Part shown: in pieces, positions 35,015 through 43,471 of the stretch
Numbering within the stretch: the stretch's first letter is position 1
Layout: every line of letters starts with the position of its first letter
NCBI GenBank assembly: GCA_902802325.1
Contig: CADCLV010000011.1
Coordinates: 1-48,553 of the forward strand
Direction: 5' to 3'
Source of the DNA: Oscillospiraceae bacterium
GTDB taxonomy: Bacteria > Bacillota > Clostridia > Saccharofermentanales > Saccharofermentanaceae
DNA length: 48,553 nucleotides
Program-made: the position numbers and the translations under genes
The notes under the pieces: generated by a model
Told to the model about the DNA's origin: nothing
Databases searched by the model: none
Seen by the model: the letters and a program-made list of their open reading frames with translations, nothing else

Positions 35015-35668
35015 ATGCAATGTGAACGATGCAAAGCAGAACTATTGCCGGACGCGAAGTTCTGTCCGGAATGCGGACAAATTGTGGTAAGACCTGGACA
35101 GCAGGAGAGCGTAAGCTCCCCTGCTGTTGCTTCGCTTGAGAACAAGGCGGAAGGACTCCAAGAGACGATTCCTGCTCCGGTTTTTGCCCCGGAATCAAAA
35201 GCTGCGACCGAAAACACGGCCGCGCCGCTTGCTTTTGTTCCGGCTTCGCACAGTACACCGTCCCCGGTTTTGACATCGCCTCTTCCGGGTTATGCTCCAA
35301 CGTCTTCGGCTTTTTTCCGGCCGGCTCCGACTCCTTCGGAAGAAAGTGATTTCTATCACATTGATGCAATGGAAAAGCCGGACTTTGAAGCCATGCGCGG
35401 AATATCGATCTTTTTGATCCTGATTTCGATCTGCACTTTTGTCGGAATATTATTTCCGATGCCGCTGGCGATCGTAAGTCTGGTGTCTTCCTGCGGCGGT
35501 ATCGGAGAAAGAGACCCGATTGCGGCCAAGCGCAAGTTTGATACCTGCAGAACAATGGTGATCGTTACCGTTATCACACTTCTGGCGATCATTATTTGCG
35601 GGATTGTTTTCCTCGGAGCCATGGGTTATCTGACCGATTCACTGAGCAGAAACCACGTGTCGCTGTGA
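35015..35668 (+). CDS. Zinc-ribbon membrane protein with proline-rich linker
   Basis: A 217-residue protein 17 bases after the previous zinc-ribbon gene. It starts MQCERCKAELLPDAKFCPEC (C3, C6, C17, C20), then has a long Ala/Pro/Ser-rich region (about 30-110) and two transmembrane helices (about 130-155 and 180-205) separated by a polar loop with GERDPIAAKRKFDTCRT. The architecture mirrors its upstream neighbour: ribbon, flexible linker, membrane part. The two may be diverged duplicates with a shared role. A strong terminator follows. Confidence 0.75.
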   Translation: MQCERCKAELLPDAKFCPECGQIVVRPGQQESVSSPAVASLENKAEGLQETIPAPVFAPESKAATENTAAPLAFVPASHSTPSPVLTSPLPGYAPTSSAFFRPAPTPSEESDFYHIDAMEKPDFEAMRGISIFLILISICTFVGILFPMPLAIVSLVSSCGGIGERDPIAAKRKFDTCRTMVIVTVITLLAIIICGIVFLGAMGYLTDSLSRNHVSL

Positions 35669-35710
35669 GAAAAAACTTAGAATCCGGCGTAATTTGTAAA
35701 GAAAACGTAG

Positions 35711-35762
35711 AAATGCCTCTGAACCAGTGTAGAGACAAAGGTTCAGAGGCATTTGTATTTGT
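35711..35762 (+). terminator. Strong terminator after the zinc-ribbon pair
   Basis: A perfect 15-bp stem AAATGCCTCTGAACC (35711-35725) / GGTTCAGAGGCATTT (35740-35754) with a 14-base loop, followed by GTATTTGT. Confidence 0.85.
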
Positions 35763-35875
35763 ACAATATGAAAAATCTTTGTCAATTTGTTGTGAAATTG
35801 ACCAGTAAAGAATGAAAAATCTTATAAAAGGTTGTATAATTGTTTTACAATTCGATTCAGAGGGAGTAAATTGAG

Positions 35876-38104
35876 ATGAAGAAATGTCCTGTATGTGGCG
35901 TTATGATGGGAGATAACGTAGCACGGTGCTTCATGTGCAAGTACGATTTTCAGAAGGCGGCGCGCGAAGGGGAGGATGCAGCGCGACAGGAAGCCAGTGA
36001 AAATATTAAGCGCAGTGAGCAGGAAGCCAGTGCCCGCGTCGAGCAGAAACGTTCTCAAGAAGAAAAAGTTATCGCAGAAATGAAGGAGCGCAATGCACGT
36101 GAGATCGAAACGTTGAATGCGCAGTTGGAGTCTGAGAAACTTCGTATTGAGACCGAGTATGTCGAGATCCGTAAACGTGCTCTGGACGAGCGTAAAAAGC
36201 TGGAGAAAGAACTCGATGAGCTGCGTGATACAGTCGCGATCGAGAAGAAGCGTACTGCAGATGCGGAAGCAGAGGCCGATAAGATCCGTGAGGCAGCAAG
36301 ACAGGAAATGGCTGCTGAGCATGAACAGATGATCGCCCAGGCGAAGAAAGAGCAGGAAGCGATCCTTCTGGAGGCCCAGAAAGAGACAGAAAAACTGGCC
36401 GTTCAGGTTCAGAAAGAATATAAGGATGCGATGACCAGAAGACAGCAGATGCTTGATGAAGCAGAAGCTGCGGCACAGCAGACGAAAGTGGTTTTCGAGC
36501 AGAGAGACACAGCCCAGAAAGAGCTGAAAGATATCGAGTCTTCTCTGAATGAAATGAAGAGCAATTACGAGACTGCCAGAAAGCAGCTCGAAGCGGAAGC
36601 GGAAGAGACTACCCGTCAGAAGATCAAAGAAGGTGACGATGCCAAGGCGGCGGCGATCGCAGAAGGCGAAAGCGCCAAAGCGGCAGCGATTGCAGAGGCC
36701 CAGCAGGTCCTTAGTGAGATCGAGCAGACGAAGAAACAGGCAGCTGCCGAACTGGAAGCTTACGTAAAAGAAGCGAAGCGGGCAATCGAAGAAGCCAACA
36801 AGGCGCAGGATCTCTGCACGAAACTGACAGAAGATTCCAAGCGCATGCAGCAGGCTTTGGATGAGACCCAGCATTCTTATGAGTCCATCGCCCAGGAGAA
36901 GGAAAACCTGGAAAATGAAGTGGATAAGCTGAAGAAGGATGCGGAAAATGAAAAGAAACGCATTCTCGGCGAAGCCGAAATGGAGCGCGAGCGGATCGCG
37001 AAAGAGACTGAGGCTGAGCGGATCCGTGTTACACAGGAAGCGGAAGCGGCACTGACGCAGATGGCGAAAGAGACCGATGATTATAAGCTCCGTGTGACGA
37101 AAGAGGCGGATGATTACAAGACGAACACCACCAAGGAAGCGAATGACTACAAGGCCAGCGTAACCAAGGAAGCAGACGAGTATAAGGCCCGCGTGACCAA
37201 GGAAGCGGATGATGAGCGTGCCAGCATTACCGCCAAAGCCAAGGCGGAACTGGAAGCTTCTCAGAAGGAGAAGGCCCGCCTTGATCAGGAAGCTTCGCAG
37301 GTACTGGCGCAGGCCCAGCAGCAGAAGCAGTCCATGGAAATGGAAGCGAAGCAGCTGATGGATTCTGCCAAGAAAGCCGTGACCGATGCCCAGCAGGAGA
37401 AAGAGAAACTGCAGGCTGAAGCCAGAGCCGGCTGCGATGTAATTGCGAAGCAGAAGTCGGCACTGGAAGCGGATATTGCCAGAATGGTCAAGGAGCAAAG
37501 CGAGACCAAGACCGGATATGAGACACAGATCGCCGCACTTGCAACAGAACTGGCTACGGCTAAGACCATTATTGCGGATTCGAAGAATGCCAAGAAACTG
37601 GCAGAGGTCGAGGCGCAGGAACTGATCCTGAAGGCGGAAAAACGTGCGATTGCTCTCAAAGAGTCCGCACTTTCAGAAAGTGAGAAGGGCAAACTTCAGG
37701 ATGCCCTGAAAGCGAAGGAGAGTGAGTTGGCAGAAATGGCGAAGTCGAAAGAAGAACTGGAAAAGCAGCTGGATGACACCCAGAAGGCAATTAAGAAGTT
37801 GCAGGATCAGATCGATAAGATGCCGGTGGGTGGTGGAGCCGTTTCCATTGCAGACAGCAAGAAGGAGTATTCTGTGATATTGATTCCTCACCTGCCAAAT
37901 GGTGAAGTCAATTCCGAAAGGATCGCCGAGGTCCTGGCTAAGAAAGCTGCTGACGGCTGGCGACTGCACAGCATGATCAACGATGAAGGCGGAAAGCTCC
38001 AGGCATCTCTGGGAGGCACGGACAGCATGTCCCTTTCGGCCAGCAGTGTTTCGATTAAGGAAGACCGCGTGATCATGGTATTTGAAAGAAGCCTGAAAAA
38101 ATAA
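35876..38104 (+). CDS. Long zinc-ribbon coiled-coil protein with hendecad repeats and DUF4177-like C-terminus
   Basis: A 742-residue soluble protein in three parts. Residues 1-25 form a zinc ribbon (C4, C7, C18, C21). About residues 26-650 are one almost unbroken charged coiled coil rich in A, E, K, Q. Within it, residues 357-455 are nine 11-residue repeats such as DDYKTNTTKEA and NDYKASVTKEA, a hendecad pattern of a straight or right-handed coil. The C-terminal 80 residues (KKEYSVILIPHLPNGEVN, then VLAKKAADGWRLHSM and VIMVFERS) match the DUF4177 fold. It is monocistronic between terminators. The make-up suggests a cytoskeletal, scaffold or tether protein; the function is unknown. Confidence 0.8.
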   Translation: MKKCPVCGVMMGDNVARCFMCKYDFQKAAREGEDAARQEASENIKRSEQEASARVEQKRSQEEKVIAEMKERNAREIETLNAQLESEKLRIETEYVEIRKRALDERKKLEKELDELRDTVAIEKKRTADAEAEADKIREAARQEMAAEHEQMIAQAKKEQEAILLEAQKETEKLAVQVQKEYKDAMTRRQQMLDEAEAAAQQTKVVFEQRDTAQKELKDIESSLNEMKSNYETARKQLEAEAEETTRQKIKEGDDAKAAAIAEGESAKAAAIAEAQQVLSEIEQTKKQAAAELEAYVKEAKRAIEEANKAQDLCTKLTEDSKRMQQALDETQHSYESIAQEKENLENEVDKLKKDAENEKKRILGEAEMERERIAKETEAERIRVTQEAEAALTQMAKETDDYKLRVTKEADDYKTNTTKEANDYKASVTKEADEYKARVTKEADDERASITAKAKAELEASQKEKARLDQEASQVLAQAQQQKQSMEMEAKQLMDSAKKAVTDAQQEKEKLQAEARAGCDVIAKQKSALEADIARMVKEQSETKTGYETQIAALATELATAKTIIADSKNAKKLAEVEAQELILKAEKRAIALKESALSESEKGKLQDALKAKESELAEMAKSKEELEKQLDDTQKAIKKLQDQIDKMPVGGGAVSIADSKKEYSVILIPHLPNGEVNSERIAEVLAKKAADGWRLHSMINDEGGKLQASLGGTDSMSLSASSVSIKEDRVIMVFERSLKK
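36944..37240 (+). repeat. Nine 33-bp coding repeats (hendecads)
   Basis: Nine in-frame units of 33 bases encode 11-residue repeats. The last five (37076-37240) are the most alike, sharing D-D/E-Y-K at the start and T-K-E-A at the end; the earlier four are diverged (e.g. EMERERIAKET). The DNA units differ at many third positions, so the repeat is kept at protein level and not by recent duplication. Confidence 0.85.
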
Positions 38105-38127
38105 CGCTAGAAAACGCGTATTTTTTG

Positions 38128-38166
38128 AAAGACTGTTCTCCGATTCGGAGGACAGTCTTTTTTCTT
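38128..38166 (+). terminator. Intrinsic terminator after the coiled-coil gene
   Basis: AAAGACTGT pairs with ACAGTCTTT, with an inner CTCCG/CGGAG and an ATT loop, followed by TTTTTTCTTT. Confidence 0.9.
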
Positions 38167-38285
38167 TGAGCAAAACTCGTTAAGTATCACAAAAATAAAA
38201 TGTGAAATACCAAAGTTTTTGTAGATATTGATTACAGAATCGGTTATAATAGCCATATTAGAGTTTGAATTAGGAGGACGAATAC

Positions 38286-40367
38286 ATGACCAATTATTCG
38301 GCAGACAAGATCCGTAATATCGCGTTATTGGGACACGGCGGATCTGGCAAAACAGCACTGGCAGAAGCAATGCTCTTCTGCTCTAAAGCAATCGACCGTC
38401 TGGGTCGTGCAACCGACGGCAACACCGCATTGGACTTTGACCCGGAAGAAGTGAAGCGTCAGATTTCTATCAATACATCCGTCGCGGCACTCGAGTGGAA
38501 AAACACTAAGATGAATCTCATCGACACTCCCGGTGATTTCGATTTTCTCGGTGAAACCATGGCCGGTATTCGTGTAGCAGGAAGCGCGATCGTACTGATC
38601 AGCGCCAAGGGCGGCACCTCTGTAGGCTCGGAAAAGGCGATCCGTCTTCTGAATAAGAGAAAGGTTCCTTTCCTCTTCTTTATGAACCGTATGGACGAAC
38701 CGAATGCAGACTTTGAAGCAGTCGTTTCCCGTATGATGAACCGTTACGGCCGCGGCGTGATCCCGCTTTCGCTGCCGATCATGACCGGTGATAAGATGAC
38801 CGGTATCGTAGACGTAATGAATAAGCGTGCTTTTACGCTGGATGAAAAGACCGGTGCCCAGACCGAGATCCCGCTTCCGGCTGAATTTGAAGATCGCGTA
38901 GCCGAACTTCAGGATAAGGTTAACGAAGTTGTGGCAGAGAGCGACGAAGAACTCATGGAGAAGTATTTCGCCGGCGAGCCCTTTACCGAGGATGAATTCC
39001 GTCGTGGTGTACATGCCGGATTTGCCGATGGCGTATTGCATCCGATCTATGTCGGTTCCGCATATAAGAACTGGGGCGTGGAGTTCCTTCTGAACTGTCT
39101 TTCCAAGGATACCCCGCCGGCCTCCACGAAGCCGCCGCAAGAGGGCGTGACTCCGGATGGCGAGAAGCTGACGATCTACTGCAAGCAGGATGAGCCGCTG
39201 GCTGCCTTTATCTTTAAGACGATCGCTGACCCGTTCGTAGGCCGTATCTCCCTGTTCCGTGTATATGCAGGTGAATTGAAGAGCAACTCTACCGTCTATA
39301 ACTCCGTGAAGGAGAAAGAAGAGCGCATGGGCGGTCTCTTCTATATGGTCGGTAAAAAGCAGATCCCGACAGATAAGGTCGTAGCCGGTGATATCGGTGC
39401 GGTCGCAAAACTTGTGATCTCGCAGACCAACGATACGCTGTGCGATAAATCCCGTATCGTGACATTGACAAAGATCAACTTCCCGACACCGTGTCTTTCC
39501 ATGGGTATTGTCCCGAAGGCAAGAGGTGAAGAAGATAAGATCATGTCCGGTCTGAATAAGCTGAAGGATGAGGATCCGGTATTCACAGTAGTAAACAATG
39601 CGGAAACCAAGCAGATGGTCATCAGCGGTCTGGGAGAGCAGGAGATCTCCGTACTTAAGAGCAAGCTCAAGAGTAAGTTTAACGTAGATGCGGATCTGGA
39701 AGAACCGCGTGTTCCGTACCGTGAAGCGATCAGAAAGAAGGTTAAGGTTCAGGGTAAGCATAAGAAACAGTCCGGCGGTCACGGTCAGTATGGTGACGTA
39801 TGGATCGAGTTCGAGCCGACAGATTCCGAGACACTCGTATTTGAAGAGAATGTATTCGGCGGCGCTGTACCGAAGAACTTCTTCCCGGCAGTTGAAAAGG
39901 GTCTGCAGGACGCAGTTAAGAAGGGTATCCTGGGCGGTTTCCCGGTAGTAAACCTCAAGGCAACACTTGTCGATGGTTCTTACCACGATGTTGACTCTTC
40001 GGAAATGGCGTTCAAGATCGCTGCGAACCTTGCCTTTAAGGCTGGTATGCAGGCTGCGAACCCGGTTCTCCTTGAGCCGATCAGCACGGTTTCCGTACAC
40101 ATTCCGGAAGATAAGCAGGGTGATATCATGGGCGACATGAACAAGCGTCGTGGCCGCATCATGGGTATCGACAGTGATGAGACCGGTTCGGTCATCAACT
40201 GTGAAGTGCCGACAGCAGAAATGGCCAGCTATGCTACAGACCTGAAGTCCATGACTCAGGGCCGTGGCTGGTACACCATCGAGCATGCCCGTTATGAGCA
40301 GGCTCCGGGCGATGTACAGGCGAAGGTGATCGAAGCCAGAAAGGCATTCCTGGCGGAAGAAGAGTAA
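38286..40367 (+). CDS. Elongation factor G-like GTPase (EF-G2/FusA2 type)
   Basis: A 693-residue translational GTPase with all five EF-G domains. G1 is GHGGSGKT (residues 17-24), G3 DTPGDFDF and G4 NRMD, and the C-terminal domains IV-V are present (SGGHGQYGDVWIEFEP, then VDGSYHDVDSSEMAFKIA and MGDMNKRRGRIMGID). It is not canonical FusA: G1 has GGSGKT for HIDAGKT, and the switch I region reads RQISINTS where EF-G has RGITI. These are the marks of the EF-G-like paralogs common in Firmicutes. It has its own promoter region with TATAAT before it and a terminator behind. Ribosome-related action is expected, but the precise job is not known. Confidence 0.9.
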   Translation: MTNYSADKIRNIALLGHGGSGKTALAEAMLFCSKAIDRLGRATDGNTALDFDPEEVKRQISINTSVAALEWKNTKMNLIDTPGDFDFLGETMAGIRVAGSAIVLISAKGGTSVGSEKAIRLLNKRKVPFLFFMNRMDEPNADFEAVVSRMMNRYGRGVIPLSLPIMTGDKMTGIVDVMNKRAFTLDEKTGAQTEIPLPAEFEDRVAELQDKVNEVVAESDEELMEKYFAGEPFTEDEFRRGVHAGFADGVLHPIYVGSAYKNWGVEFLLNCLSKDTPPASTKPPQEGVTPDGEKLTIYCKQDEPLAAFIFKTIADPFVGRISLFRVYAGELKSNSTVYNSVKEKEERMGGLFYMVGKKQIPTDKVVAGDIGAVAKLVISQTNDTLCDKSRIVTLTKINFPTPCLSMGIVPKARGEEDKIMSGLNKLKDEDPVFTVVNNAETKQMVISGLGEQEISVLKSKLKSKFNVDADLEEPRVPYREAIRKKVKVQGKHKKQSGGHGQYGDVWIEFEPTDSETLVFEENVFGGAVPKNFFPAVEKGLQDAVKKGILGGFPVVNLKATLVDGSYHDVDSSEMAFKIAANLAFKAGMQAANPVLLEPISTVSVHIPEDKQGDIMGDMNKRRGRIMGIDSDETGSVINCEVPTAEMASYATDLKSMTQGRGWYTIEHARYEQAPGDVQAKVIEARKAFLAEEE

Positions 40368-40410
40368 TCTTCCGTAAGACGGACCTGTCCGGTATTTGAT
40401 TAGAACGGAA

Positions 40411-40476
40411 TATCTCCCCGTGGTGTGGTCCTTTCACCGAAGTGGAAGGACCCGCCACACGGGAGATACTTTTTGT
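40411..40476 (+). terminator. Long hairpin terminator after the EF-G-like gene
   Basis: TATCTCCC (40411-40418) pairs with GGGAGATA (40461-40468). The stem continues with interruptions (GTGG/CCAC, GTCCTTTCAC/GTGGAAGGAC) to a CGAA loop. CTTTTTG follows. The 205-base gap 40368-40572 holds nothing else but upstream sequence of hprK and its GGAGG site. Confidence 0.85.
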
Positions 40477-40572
40477 GAAAATCCGAATTGCCTGAAGGTG
40501 CGAATTCTTTTGCCGTAACCTGGCTTTTTGGTATAGAATAAACATAGACATTTTTCAACGGAGGAGCGCCTC

Positions 40573-41502
40573 ATGCCCTATTCCAGTGTTTTTCTGACAG
40601 AGATCATTAAATCCTTTGAATTAGAAGTCGTATATGCCCCGGAGGATATGGAAAAAGTCCGTATCCATGTTGCGGATGTGACCCGTCCGGGACTTCAGCT
40701 GGCCGGATACTATGACCATTTTGGTCCGGACCGTATCCAGCTGATCGGAAATATGGAGCATGCTTACCTGGATAAGCTGACACCGGAACAGCGGGAAGAA
40801 AGACTGGCGGCATTATTTGATAAGAATATCCCCTGCCTGATCCTGACACGGAACCATGTGGCTCATGATGAACTGATCCGTGTGGCGCAGAAGACGCAGA
40901 TCCCGTTACTTCGTACCCGTCAGGCGACCAGTGAATTTATGAGCTCCCTGGTCAAATACCTCAATGTGGAACTGGCGCCGCGTATTTCCATGCATGGCGT
41001 ACTGGTCGAGGTAAACGGTGAAGGTATCCTGATCCTGGGTGAAAGCGGTGTAGGTAAATCGGAGACGGCGCTGGAGATCGTTAAGCGTGGTCACCGTCTG
41101 ATCGCCGATGATCAGGTGGAGATCCGCCGTGTTTCCGAGACGACCCTTCTTGGACGTGCGCCGGAAGTGATCCGGCATCTGATCGAGATCCGCGGTATCG
41201 GTATCCTCGACGTAAAGGAACTGTACGGTGTATCTTCCGTTAAACTTCAGGAGAATATCGACTTCGTTATCAATCTGGAGTTGTGGGATGAAAAGAAGAC
41301 CTACGACAGACTGGGCATTACCGATGAGACGACGGAGATCCTGGGCATCCAGGTACCGTCCATCACGATCCCGGTAGGTCCCGGACGTAACCTGGCGATC
41401 ATCGTTGAAGCGGCGGCGATCAACTACCGTGTTAAGAAGATGGGTTATAACGCGGCCAAAGATCTGGTCACGAGAGTTTTCCCGGGCGGGCTGAACACCT
41501 GA
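40573..41502 (+). CDS. hprK: HPr kinase/phosphorylase
   Basis: This enzyme phosphorylates and dephosphorylates HPr at Ser46, linking sugar supply to carbon catabolite control. The 309-residue protein has the N-terminal regulatory domain (about 1-130), the conserved His H141 in SMHGVLVEV, Walker A GESGVGKS (residues 156-163), the DDQVEI Asp pair at 179-180 and the family signature EIRGIGILDV (about 207-216). It is the first gene of the hprK-murB-rapZ-whiA block usual in Clostridia. The start has GGAGG in front. Confidence 0.97.
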   Translation: MPYSSVFLTEIIKSFELEVVYAPEDMEKVRIHVADVTRPGLQLAGYYDHFGPDRIQLIGNMEHAYLDKLTPEQREERLAALFDKNIPCLILTRNHVAHDELIRVAQKTQIPLLRTRQATSEFMSSLVKYLNVELAPRISMHGVLVEVNGEGILILGESGVGKSETALEIVKRGHRLIADDQVEIRRVSETTLLGRAPEVIRHLIEIRGIGILDVKELYGVSSVKLQENIDFVINLELWDEKKTYDRLGITDETTEILGIQVPSITIPVGPGRNLAIIVEAAAINYRVKKMGYNAAKDLVTRVFPGGLNT

Positions 41503-41582
41503 TAATCCGGTGCCGAGACCTTTTCGGACAGAAAAGGCCTTTCGGGAAAAATAAGACAGAAGGAAAGAAAAGGAAAAAAGAA

Positions 41583-42560
41583 ATGAATGTAGACGAGAAG
41601 ATCATCGAAGCGTTTCGAAATGCACTTCGGGAGGCGGGAAAAGTAGAACTGGCGGAATCGGTCCGTGTGGATGAGATCATGAAGAGCCATACTTCTTTTC
41701 GTGTCGGCGGTCCGGCAGATCTTTTCGCGGAACCGAAAGATACTGAAGAGATCACAGCGTTGATTTCTGCGGCTAAAGCACTTCTGATCCCTTTCTTCCT
41801 TATGGGAAACGGCTCCAATCTGGTGATCTCGGATGAGGGGATCGAGGGATTGGTGATCCATCTGGGAGAAAAATTTTCCCATATTGAATCGAAGCCGGAT
41901 CCGAATGATCCGGAAAAAGAACTGGTGCGGGTCACGGCCGGCACACTCCTTACAAGGCTTTCCTCCTTTGCGACGAGATCCGGACTTACCGGACTGGAGT
42001 TTGCTTCGGGGATCCCGGGATCGGTCGGCGGCGCAGTGTTTATGAATGCAGGCGCTTACGATCACGATATGTCGGAAGTGGTGGAAGAAGTCACCTGCAT
42101 CACGAAAGACGGGCAGGTTAAGACCTTTGGAAAAGAAGAGCTGGATTTTTCATACCGGAACAGCATCTTTATGAAAGAAGGCGGCATCGTGACCGAAGCC
42201 CTTCTTTCGCTATCCCGCGGAGATACGGAGGAGATTTCCGCTAAGGTCAGAGAATATACCGAAAAGCGCACGAAATCCCAGCCGCTGAATTTCCCCAGCG
42301 CGGGCAGTATGTTTAAACGCCCTGTGGGCCACTATACCGGTGCCCTGATCGAGCAATGCGGCTTGAAAGGCACTTGTGTCGGAGGGGCGCAGGTCTCGGA
42401 AAAGCATGCCGGATTTGTGATCAACAAAGGCGAGGCGACCGCGTCGGATATCGACGGTCTGGTCAAAAAGATCCAAAGCGAAGTGAAAGCGAAATTCGAT
42501 GTGGATCTGGAACGTGAAGTACGATTTATCGGAAGAGGTTTCTCTTCCCCGAATACATAA
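41583..42560 (+). CDS. murB: UDP-N-acetylmuramate dehydrogenase (MurB)
   Basis: This FAD enzyme reduces UDP-GlcNAc-enolpyruvate to UDP-MurNAc in peptidoglycan synthesis. The 325-residue protein has HTSFRVGGPADLF (FAD site, about residue 36), GNGSNLVISDEGIEG, the GLEFASGIPGSVGGAVFMNAGAY core, YRNSIF and PSAGSMFKRP with the catalytic Ser. It lacks the extra loop of type I MurB and is type II-like, as in other Gram-positives. It sits 80 bases after hprK and 11 bases before rapZ. Confidence 0.97.
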   Translation: MNVDEKIIEAFRNALREAGKVELAESVRVDEIMKSHTSFRVGGPADLFAEPKDTEEITALISAAKALLIPFFLMGNGSNLVISDEGIEGLVIHLGEKFSHIESKPDPNDPEKELVRVTAGTLLTRLSSFATRSGLTGLEFASGIPGSVGGAVFMNAGAYDHDMSEVVEEVTCITKDGQVKTFGKEELDFSYRNSIFMKEGGIVTEALLSLSRGDTEEISAKVREYTEKRTKSQPLNFPSAGSMFKRPVGHYTGALIEQCGLKGTCVGGAQVSEKHAGFVINKGEATASDIDGLVKKIQSEVKAKFDVDLEREVRFIGRGFSSPNT

Positions 42561-42571
42561 GGAGGCGGGAC

Positions 42572-43471
42572 ATGGATGTTATCATTTTGACGGGTATGTC
42601 CGGCGCCGGCAAAAGCCAGGCGGCGCATTTTCTGGAGGATCAGGGATATTTCTGTATCGATAATCTTCCGCCGATGGTTCTGCCGGAACTGGTCCGCACA
42701 TTTTTAAAAGGACAGGGCGGTGAAGGTTTTGCTGTCGATAAACTGGCTTTCGTAGTCGATATCCGAAGCAACGATTTCCTGAAGGGCTTCGGAAAAGCCA
42801 TGACGGAACTGAAGAACCTGGAGTGCCCTTACCGGATCATCTTCCTGGAGGCGAACGATCAGGTCCTGGTAAGCCGGTATCGCCAGACGAGAAGAAAGCA
42901 TCCGCTTTCCGACGGTCTGTCTCTTGTGGAAGCTATTGAAAAAGAGCGTTCCCAGATGCGCGGCATCCGGGCACGGGCAACGCATGTCATCGATACATCT
43001 CTTATCGCCCTCAGTGCGCTTAAAGAAGAACTTCTGCACATTATCGAGATCAGTGATGAAAAGACCATGGATATCCACGTGGAATCTTTCGGCTTTAAGT
43101 ACGGACTTCCGGGTGACTGCGATATCACCTGCGACGTCAGATTCCTGCCGAATCCTTTCTATATTCCGGAGCTGAAAATGCACTGTGGTAAGGATCAGGA
43201 AATCATCGAATTTCTGGAAAAACACCCGGAGACGGAACAGTACTATGACAAGATGATGGATCTTCTGTGCTTTTCGATCCCGTATTATATCCGGGAAGGA
43301 AAAGCCCGTCTTTCCGTGGGCGTAGGCTGTACCGGCGGACGGCACCGTTCCGTATATATGGCCGAAAGACTGGCAGCCGGATTGAAGGAAGCCGGTTACC
43401 GTGTGTCAATGCATCACCGGGATATCGATAAGGATCCGCGCTATCAGGTGGGAGAAGGAAAGAAGCCATGA
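42572..43471 (+). CDS. rapZ: RapZ-family nucleotide-binding protein (YvcJ)
   Basis: A 299-residue P-loop protein with Walker A GMSGAGKSQ (residues 8-16), IDNLPPMVLPEL, FLEANDQVLVSRYRQTRRKHPL and the C-terminal GVGCTGGRHRSVYMAE segment of the family. In Bacillus the homolog YvcJ hydrolyses GTP and affects competence; in E. coli RapZ binds regulatory RNAs. Here its role is inferred by family only. It overlaps whiA by four bases (ATGA). Confidence 0.96.
   Translation: MDVIILTGMSGAGKSQAAHFLEDQGYFCIDNLPPMVLPELVRTFLKGQGGEGFAVDKLAFVVDIRSNDFLKGFGKAMTELKNLECPYRIIFLEANDQVLVSRYRQTRRKHPLSDGLSLVEAIEKERSQMRGIRARATHVIDTSLIALSALKEELLHIIEISDEKTMDIHVESFGFKYGLPGDCDITCDVRFLPNPFYIPELKMHCGKDQEIIEFLEKHPETEQYYDKMMDLLCFSIPYYIREGKARLSVGVGCTGGRHRSVYMAERLAAGLKEAGYRVSMHHRDIDKDPRYQVGEGKKP

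Noticed and set aside
35822..37498. A 558-codon minus-strand frame opposite the coiled-coil gene, very rich in Leu and Phe
   Set aside because: The complement of Glu/Lys/Gln-rich coiled-coil codons reads as Leu/Phe/Ile, giving a false hydrophobic protein. It has no convincing ribosome binding site, and the sense gene is well supported.
38325..40286. A 653-codon minus-strand frame opposite the EF-G-like gene
   Set aside because: Antisense to a conserved GTPase, without recognisable domains.
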